NCBI RefSeq assembly: GCF_010183535.1
Contig: NC_071329.1
Coordinates: 6,572,001 to 6,636,000, forward strand
Direction: 5' to 3'
DNA: 64,000 nt
From: Caenorhabditis remanei
Lineage: Eukaryota > Nematoda > Chromadorea > Rhabditida > Rhabditidae
Shown in pieces: positions 61,101 to 64,000 of the stretch (positions within the stretch are counted from its first letter, which is position 1; each line of letters begins with the position of its first letter). A program made the translations under genes and the position numbers. Below the pieces are notes generated by a model. The model made no database searches. It had not been told where the DNA came from and saw only the letters and a program-made list of their open reading frames with translations.

Positions 61101-61348
61101 AGTCGTCGTCTCGTTGGCAAATCTCCCATCATTCATCAGGAATACGATTCTGAACACATCACGACGAGATGTGGCGGAAATTGAAAAGTAAGGAGGACAC
61201 ACAGACACACAGACAGATTATAAAAATGATTTATTGCAGCTACACATTCCCACACACTCGTCGGAAACAGGCGATCGTCGAGTTCGCCAAAAAATACGCG
61301 GGAAAAACGAGTTACGAGGAGTTTTTAGTGAATGTGATACAAAATTAA
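34165..61348 (+). CDS. hgap-2: Ral GTPase-activating protein, beta subunit
   Basis: It is the regulatory partner of the RalGAP alpha catalytic subunit; the complex turns off Ral GTPases and touches mTOR signalling. Twenty-five exons join in frame to 1833 aa: 34165-34320, 36065-36150, 36299-36477, 37450-37940, 38691-38787, 39010-39168, 39236-39489, 40221-40761, 41028-41207, 50940-51071, 51685-52161, 52452-52850, 53555-53658, 54209-54331, 54377-54638, 55522-55677, 56682-56777, 56863-57033, 57721-57811, 57959-58228, 58275-58522, 59299-59730, 60148-60319, 61071-61187, 61240-61348. Blocks shared in order with human RALGAPB include LKWCMQVLNHSLTL, MLDLVGDWLF, NETDPTNLHIAL, PMHSKDLHSTVVAA, HIFYVKEGQRNAVDIL, GLHDTWTGHWSTAYS and the C-terminal PHTRRKQAI. 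The RapGAP-like fold spans about residues 1440-1830. I see no Asn-thumb H-x-G-N-D motif, as expected of beta. Longer than human (1494 aa) through Ser/Gly-rich inserts. The exon-8 donor (ATGG then GTTCGT) is the weakest junction. The symbol is by orthology from memory. Confidence 0.9.
35774..35913. repeat. family-A MITE
   Basis: A short inverted-repeat element: TTAGTACGGCACGCCTCTTA, CAACTACGCTCCACCGAAAC, AAATTGTGTGCGAAATTGAG, then the inverse arm TTTCGGTGGAGCGCAGTTGT and GTGCCGAGCTAA. It lies in intron 1 of the RalGAP beta gene. About eight copies occur in this window, most in introns of this gene, in both orientations. Confidence 0.8.
37974..38106. repeat. family-A MITE
   Basis: TTAGCGTTTCTTACAACTGC, GCTCTACCGAAATC, then TTTCGGTGGAGCGCAGTTGT and GTGGTAAGCTAAT. 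It lies only about 35 bp after the donor of RalGAP beta exon 4. Confidence 0.8.
38279..40175. repeat. cluster of GGCTCCGCCCACTTT motifs
   Basis: About seventeen copies of a 13-15-bp GC-rich word (GGCTCCGCCCACTTT, GACTCCGCCCACTTT, GCTCCGCCCATTTTC and inverse AAGTGGGCGGAGCC) are spread over three RalGAP beta introns, densest in the intron 39490-40220. They are spaced irregularly and are not tandem. The same word occurs singly in short introns of two other genes (about 6077-6085 and 11085-11098). Confidence 0.7.
38850..38985. repeat. family-A MITE, opposite orientation
   Basis: TTAGCAC-type left end (ATAGCACAGTTCGTACAACT), internal CTGAGTCTCTCAATTTCGCA, right end GCGGTTGTAAGAAGTGTGCC then GTGCTAAT. 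It lies about 25 bp upstream of the acceptor of RalGAP beta exon 6, close enough to overlap the branch-point region. Confidence 0.8.
40776..40988. mobile_element. 213-bp MITE with CATACTTGTCAA ends
   Basis: The ends are CATACTTGTCAAAACCCGGG and CCGGGCCTTGACAAGTATG, inverted. Internal GTTGGCGCCAAAGTTC and AAAATTGAAAAAAATTC recur in related fragments at about 5420-5580, 41350-41540 and 42905-43070. The ends match those of the 1.06-kb element at 6550-7612. It almost fills RalGAP beta intron 8. Confidence 0.7.
42650..42778 (+). CDS. candidate alternative first exon of RalGAP beta
   Basis: ATG followed by 43 open codons (MTIPSSEFKSSTSRLLRLLH, then RGDDASRRCRS...AMILR) ending in phase 0 at a perfect donor (GTGAGTC). 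It can be joined in phase to the 35-nt exon 46785-46819, then 50645-50847, then the shared exon at 50940. Such an isoform would lack the N-terminal 700 or so residues. Upstream, CCATATATAGATAG at about 42458 resembles a TATA element. Confidence 0.45.
44643..45003. repeat. palindromic element with CCTCGAGG ends
   Basis: The left arm GACCTCGAGGTGACCGTGGA, then GTTATTGGACGTGACCTATA, is repeated inverted at the right end (TATAGGTCACGTCCCATAAC, then TCCACGGTCACCTCGAGGCC). Arms of about 170 bp differ by a modest number of substitutions. It carries no ORF of note. Confidence 0.75.
45217..45431 (+). CDS. second candidate alternative exon of RalGAP beta
   Basis: The acceptor CAACTCCAG precedes. An ATG at 45233 opens 66 codons (MQHHHHYPPRPVTPSS...GLQEDLNH) ending in phase 1 at a good donor (GTAAGG). 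Phase 1 fits the shared exon at 50940, giving LNHNVISGLS. The peptide is His/Pro/Ser/Gln-rich and low complexity, so coding status rests on the splice sites and phase. Confidence 0.4.
45971..46050 (+). repeat. 20-bp tandem repeat, four copies
   Basis: The unit GGGTTACTGTAGGATCTAAT is repeated four times head to tail with three or four substitutions. TTACTGTAG words are common singly elsewhere in the window. Confidence 0.9.
46785..46819 (+). CDS. 35-nt micro-exon (alternative RalGAP beta isoform)
   Basis: It is flanked by an acceptor (TTGTTGTCAG) and a donor (GTGAGATTT). Its length is 2 modulo 3, which converts the phase-0 end of exon 42650-42778 into the phase-2 start of exon 50645-50847, reading RCIKKQQRRRTS. 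From exon 9 (phase 1) it would run into a stop two exons later, so it suits only the alternative 5' path. Confidence 0.4.
50101..50540. repeat. duplicated GATTCTGAATC-rich block
   Basis: A block of about 140 bp (TCTTCTGATTC, GAATCCAGTCTTTC, TTCTGAATTCACAAAGTGTG, then GAATCAGAAGT, ATTTTTGGATTCTGATTTTC) occurs at about 50101-50250 and 50402-50535. A third diverged copy lies in another intron of the same gene at about 53345-53490. Its (GATTCT)-like words could fake serine-rich ORFs. Confidence 0.6.
50645..50847 (+). CDS. alternative internal exon of RalGAP beta
   Basis: Between acceptor AATCTTCAG and donor GTAGGT this exon is open only in phase 2 in / phase 1 out. It encodes an Arg/His-rich stretch (THRRHRGHSCPGRRRRDQQR) then KHKKRSLIQELALSNSCNPL and PFMALQNADL. 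It cannot follow exon 9 directly but follows the 35-nt micro-exon. The second half looks like real protein sequence. Confidence 0.5.
51286..51545 (+). repeat. dispersed element C, copy 3
   Basis: The core words GAGACAAAAGTCTTAAATTT, GTATGAAAACTGTAAGTATT, GTACAAAATTAGAAAAAATT and TTTCAGGAAAATCG are all present. It lies in the RalGAP beta intron 51072-51684, sense orientation, so the embedded donor and acceptor could compete with the true ones. Confidence 0.65.
52200..52340. repeat. family-A MITE
   Basis: CAGCACGGCACGCTTCATAC, AACTGCGCTCTACCGAAAGC ... TTTCGGTGGAGCGCGGTTGT and GTGTCGTGATAAT. It lies in the intron between RalGAP beta exons 11 and 12. Confidence 0.75.
53877..54205 (+). repeat. 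dispersed element C, copy 4
   Basis: Core words GAGCCAAAAATCTTTAATTT, GTATGAAAACTGTAAGTATT, GTACAAAATTAGAAAACATT and TTTCAGGAAAAATT. It abuts, or nearly abuts, the acceptor of RalGAP beta exon 14. Confidence 0.6.
54655..54962 (-). repeat. dispersed element C, copy 5 (inverted)
   Basis: It starts CAGGGATGTGCGAAACAATT and ends TTTCGCACAGCTTTG. The core is on the minus strand: AAATTCAAGATTTTTGCCTC is the inverse of GAGGCAAAAATCTTGAATTT. It is directly followed by the palindrome 54963-55466. Confidence 0.65.
54963..55466. repeat. 504-bp foldback element
   Basis: It begins GGATATCTGGAACAGGATTG then TGCAAAAAAC. It ends GTTTTTTGCACAATCCTG then TTCCAGATATCC, its inverse. Sub-terminal arms contain TTTCTAACCGAAAAATTTGA and its inverse, and AGAAATAGTTTATTCATGAC with its inverse. 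It is moderately diverged. Confidence 0.75.
56519..56659. repeat. family-A MITE, opposite orientation
   Basis: TTAGCTTGGCATAGTTCTTA, CAACTGCGCTCCCCCGAAAC ... TTTCGGTAGTGCGCGGTTGT, AAGCGTGCCGTGCTAAT. It ends about 22 bp before the acceptor of RalGAP beta exon 17. Confidence 0.8.
58676..59000 (+). repeat. dispersed element C, copy 6
   Basis: Core words GATACAAAAGTCTTGGATAT, GTGTGAAAACTGTAAGTTTA, TTACAAAATTAGAAAAAATT and TTTCAGGAAAAATCG. Bracketed by GGACATCTGG and GGACATCCGG words within the RalGAP beta intron 58523-59298. Confidence 0.6.
59841..59979. repeat. family-A MITE, opposite orientation
   Basis: TCAGCTCGGCACAGTTCTTA, CAACTGCGCTCCACCGAAAT ... TTTCGGTAGAGCGCGGTTGT, AAGAAACGTGCCGAGCTAA. 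It lies in the RalGAP beta intron 59731-60147. Confidence 0.8.
60640..61005. repeat. GGAAGTCGGAAGT element
   Basis: A stretch dominated by GGAAGTCGGAAGT words, starting GAGTTGTGCGGAAGTGATTT and ending GGAATTCCGTCCAACTCTG, with an interior (AAATTCGCGAAAATCAGTGG, AAAATAAG) also found in the similar stretch at about 32080-32330. The start and end (AGTTGTGCGGAAG / CCGTCCAACTCT) are roughly inverted. Confidence 0.55.
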
Positions 61349-61724
61349 ACACGAGATTATTTTTTATGTAATTTTCCAATTTTTTCTTCTTCTTCCCTGT
61401 GATAATTTCTTTTATTTCTCAGCACTGTACATATCTTTTTTTTTTCAAAATACGCTTCTGATGCAATTCTTTTTTGTTTTCTCCTCCCTACTGCTTGGGT
61501 TTTTTTGACTTTATCAATTTGTTTATCCCATTTTTTGTTGTTTAATATTGCATTGTAATAAATTAGTCAATAATTATCTTTAAGTCGAAACAAATAATTC
61601 ATTGGGGATTCTCACAACAAAACATATTACATAAGTACAAATGCGATCTATTGATTGAATTTGAGGAACAATAATAAATCAAATAGAGCACACAAAACAC
61701 GCCGAAAGAGACAATTAAAACGAG
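61349..61724. other. convergent 3' intergenic region
   Basis: A gap of 376 bp between the stop codons of the convergent RalGAP beta and HECT genes, so it holds both 3' UTRs. GTAATAAATTAG at about 61555 contains AATAAA for the plus-strand transcript. No clear poly(A) signal was identified for the minus strand. Confidence 0.55.
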
Positions 61725-63624
61725 TTAAGCCAACTCGAATCCGGCTCCAGAATTGATGGCGTAGCGGAGCTTCTCCTCGAGTTTTGTACGGTTTGAGTAT
61801 CTCGGGATTCTTAGCATGTTCATGCACGTGGCACTCGTCGGGAGCTCGTCTTCTGATGGATGAACCTGGAAAAATATCATAGACTGGCGTGCCTTCAGCG
61901 CTTTCTGTTAAACTCACCACAAGAATTCCCATACGTGGATTGAGGCTCTTGAATCCGTCGACTGGAGCGCGAGAGCATCCGGTGACGAATCTGGAAATCT
62001 TTTTTGAGAATTTTTTTAAGGATTTTTAGGAAAAATCCAAGTTTTACAGCAAAAATTGAGCTAAAAACTCAATTTTTCCAAAAATTTTAACAAATCTCAC
62101 TTCAAAAACGCCATTTTGTCCTCCTTCGACAGCGCGTCCACAACCTCCCAGAACATTTCTTCGTACTGTCTGTCGCCCAGCGTCTCAGCGGCGAATCGCA
62201 TTTCACAGTGTTTCTTCAAATCTTTCGCCGTGAAAATTTCTTCGTATCCGGCTATCAGAATTTGAAGTTCGTGAGATGCGAACATGCTCATCCACTCGAT
62301 TGAAATCACTTCACTGATTCCACGACGGATTGCGGCGACCATTGTGGCGATCTGAAATTGAAAAATTATCTGGAAATTACAGTCTGAAAACGACTCACTC
62401 TTTGCTTGAGATGATAATTCACATAGAGTCGAACGTACTCATTGACATTATCTACAGTAACCCGTTGTTTCGAACCGTTTGGCTTGAGATTCACATTCTG
62501 AAATCATTTGAATATATCTCTGTATTTCCATATATATTCAAAAACTCACTCTAACCAACCCAACATCACTCGTGACCACACTGAAATCCAACTGCAATTC
62601 GTCCAATTCGTTCTCACTCATCTTTTGTAAAACTTTGAGATTCTTGAAAATCAGTGGATCGAAACTCTTCATATGCTGCAAGTCCATGTCCTTGTCCTTG
62701 TCAGTTTCGAATAATTGAGCCATGAAAAATTCCGCGAATCGAACTTCTTGGAGCTGAAAATATGGATTAGAGGGTGATATATTTATCCGAATTTCCGATT
62801 TCTCATTTTCAGCGATTTACAGATATTTCGAAATTTCAGCGCTTTTTCAAGAATATCAGTTCTAGATCTATGGTAAATCTGTGTGGAGCAGGTCTGTGCG
62901 AAATTTTTAAAAAGTTTTTCAGTGATTTTCGAAAAATTCTATGGTGAAAAACTTTTCGGTTAGTTTTCGAAAAAAACCGTTCGAAAATAAGTTACAAAAT
63001 TTTTGTTACAAAAATAGTGATTTTTGATGTTTTCCAGAAATGTTTTCGAATTTTGTATTCGAAAACAGGTTTCTGGGAGTCTTTCCTTAAAATACTCAAG
63101 TTTCCATACAAATTCGACATTTTTGCTTCTGAAAAACGAATTTTTTCAGACAGTATTCTTCAAATTTTTTTTTCGAATTTTTCGGTATTTTCGGTCAAAA
63201 AATGTTTGAATTTTTTTTCGATTTTTTCGGTAAGAAGTTTTCGAAAATTTTATTCGCACAGCCCTGGTCTGAATGCCTGTCTGTTCGTATTTCCATACAT
63301 CCGGATGTCCGGAATTCCAGTCGTCCAGAAATTAACAATTCATTTTCACAAAACTCACCTGTCTCTCATAAATCAATTTTCCAATCATTCTGCCAATAAA
63401 CTGGAAGTGTGACAGACAATCCGCTCCAAGAAGATACGGAGCCGTTGGATTCGGATACAGAAGTTTTCCCTCGGTTTCTGTGAAGAACCCACGATCCACG
63501 TTGAATGCATCCTTCAGAAGTTCCGATAAGAATTCACGGAAAATTCCACCGCCATCGACACCCGACTCGTTCATTCCAGCCCAATTCACCATTTTTACAA
63601 TGACGTGCGATTTGAGATCTCTCA
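61725..63624 (-). CDS. etc-1: HECT E3 ubiquitin ligase, C-terminal half (UBE3C-like), partial
   Basis: It transfers ubiquitin from an E2 via a catalytic cysteine to substrates. Six minus-strand exons (63359-63624, 62550-62753, 62399-62497, 62101-62351, 61918-61990, 61725-61865) join in frame to 343 aa of a HECT domain; upstream exons are outside the window. Motifs: MNESGVDGGGIFREFLSELL and LLYPNPTAPYLLGADCLSHF (N-lobe), RMIGKLIYE, SFDPLIFKNL, ISIEWMSMFASHELQILIAG, KFVTGCSRAPVDGFKSLNP, then LPTSATCMNMLRIPRY with the catalytic Cys, and the terminal GAGFELA. The pattern fits UBE3C better than UBE3B (LLYPNP, LLGAD). The C. elegans UBE3C-type ligase is ETC-1; the symbol is by inferred orthology. 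The exon-63624 acceptor is in phase 2, so an upstream exon must exist. A tRNA-like gene lies on the other strand just beyond it. Confidence 0.9.
62889..63266 (-). repeat. dispersed element C, copy 7 (inverted)
   Basis: It starts AGGTCTGTGCGAAATTTTTA and ends TTCGCACAGCCCTGG, and contains AAAATACTCAAGTTTCCATA and TTCGACATTTTTGCTTCTGA, inverse of the core. It sits in a HECT intron. Relative to that gene the element is in sense orientation, so its embedded splice-like sites are also in sense. Confidence 0.6.
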
Positions 63625-63827
63625 CTGAAAATAAGCAAATTTCTATTTTTCAACTAATTTTTAACTAGTTTTCGCTATATGTTCCTTTAAAAAAATCTTC
63701 CCAAAACCCCCAATTGGACCATCTAATGACAGGAATGACCTAGCATCCATCATTCACACTTTCCCACGTACGTGTCTTCTCACGGAACCAATGGGAAATA
63801 CAGGTTTCCCTCTTTTCAGACTCACCA

Positions 63828-63910
63828 TCACGGTGACCGAGTGGTTAAGGTGTGGGTCTATGACACCCAACGGGGTTCACCCTACGCGGGTTCGAATCCC
63901 GCCCGTGAGC
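63828..63910 (+). tRNA. type-II (long variable arm) tRNA-like gene, anticodon AUG
   Basis: Acceptor stem 63828-63834 / 63904-63910 (six of seven pairs; the first is A-G), D stem ACC/GGT, anticodon stem TGGGT/ACCCA perfect with loop CTATGAC (anticodon ATG, U33 kept), variable arm 63871-63886 with stem GGGG/CCCT, T arm GCGGG-TTCGAAT-CCCGC perfect. The A box (TGACCGAGTGG) and B box (GGTTCGAATCC) are good, and a T6 pol III terminator follows. A long variable arm belongs to Leu, Ser (and some Tyr) tRNAs, yet AUG would read His codons. Nematodes have a known class of variable-arm tRNAs with mismatched anticodons (nev-tRNAs). The discriminator is C and the first pair is unpaired, so it may be decaying. 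Confidence 0.75.
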
Positions 63911-63917
63911 TAGGTGT

Positions 63918-63923
63918 TTTTTG
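63918..63923 (+). terminator. RNA polymerase III T-run terminator
   Basis: Six thymines begin 8 bases after the tRNA acceptor stem, followed by a second T7 run at about 63925. This is the normal pol III stop and supports the tRNA-like gene being transcribable. Confidence 0.7.
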
Positions 63924-64000
63924 CTTTTTTTCTTTTTGATTTAATGTTTTTAATAGTAATTTAGAGTGTTTCACAACATAAAAATAGTTTTAAAAGACGG

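Noticed and set aside
62330..62554. Plus-strand ORF opposite the HECT exons
   Set aside because: It is a shadow of the HECT coding exons, which have full family support on the minus strand.

Overview
This window is nuclear DNA of a Caenorhabditis-type nematode other than C. elegans itself. The genes have many exons with GT-AG introns (the shortest about 46-67 bp, acceptors TTTCAG or TTTCCAG). Introns and intergenic DNA are AT-rich, a TTAGGC-based repeat is present, and foldback and miniature elements are everywhere. The set of genes (sphingosine kinase, choline dehydrogenase, a DOMON/EGF protein, RalGAP beta, a UBE3C-like HECT ligase) recalls the middle of C. elegans chromosome II (C34C6 / D2085 neighbourhood). 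That synteny is from memory and was not checked.

Layout. (1) 1505-3970, plus strand: sphingosine kinase, with an uncertain 5' end. (2) 4492-9974, plus: six-exon GMC oxidoreductase / choline dehydrogenase, 600 aa. (3) 10173-13948, minus: eight-exon secreted EGF plus DOMON protein with a probable GPI tail, 530 aa. (4) 14-23 kb: no supported gene; foldback elements, a nested transposon and short dispersed motifs. (5) 23406-28953, minus: four-exon multi-pass membrane protein of unknown family, split by a 3.9-kb CR1/Jockey-like LINE in the opposite orientation. (6) 29-33.6 kb: two TA-flanked palindromic elements, otherwise no gene. (7) 34165-61348, plus: a 25-exon RalGAP beta subunit, 1833 aa. Every exon phase was joined by hand, and alternative 5' exons lie in its 9.7-kb intron. 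(8) 61725-63624, minus: last six exons of a HECT E3 ligase, convergent with RalGAP beta; its 5' part is outside the window. (9) 63828-63910, plus: a tRNA-like gene with a long variable arm and an AUG anticodon, upstream of the visible HECT exons and probably inside one of that gene's introns.

Sphingosine kinase (sphingolipid signalling), choline dehydrogenase (choline to betaine), RalGAP beta (Ral/mTOR control) and the HECT ligase are housekeeping or signalling genes. Nothing suggests they form one pathway, and no bacterial-type operon is present. The unusual content is non-coding: the variable-arm tRNA, two GC-rich motif families that recur in very short introns of different genes, a dispersed element that carries its own splice donor and acceptor, and several large foldback elements. 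All exon models are manual; no search or alignment was run.
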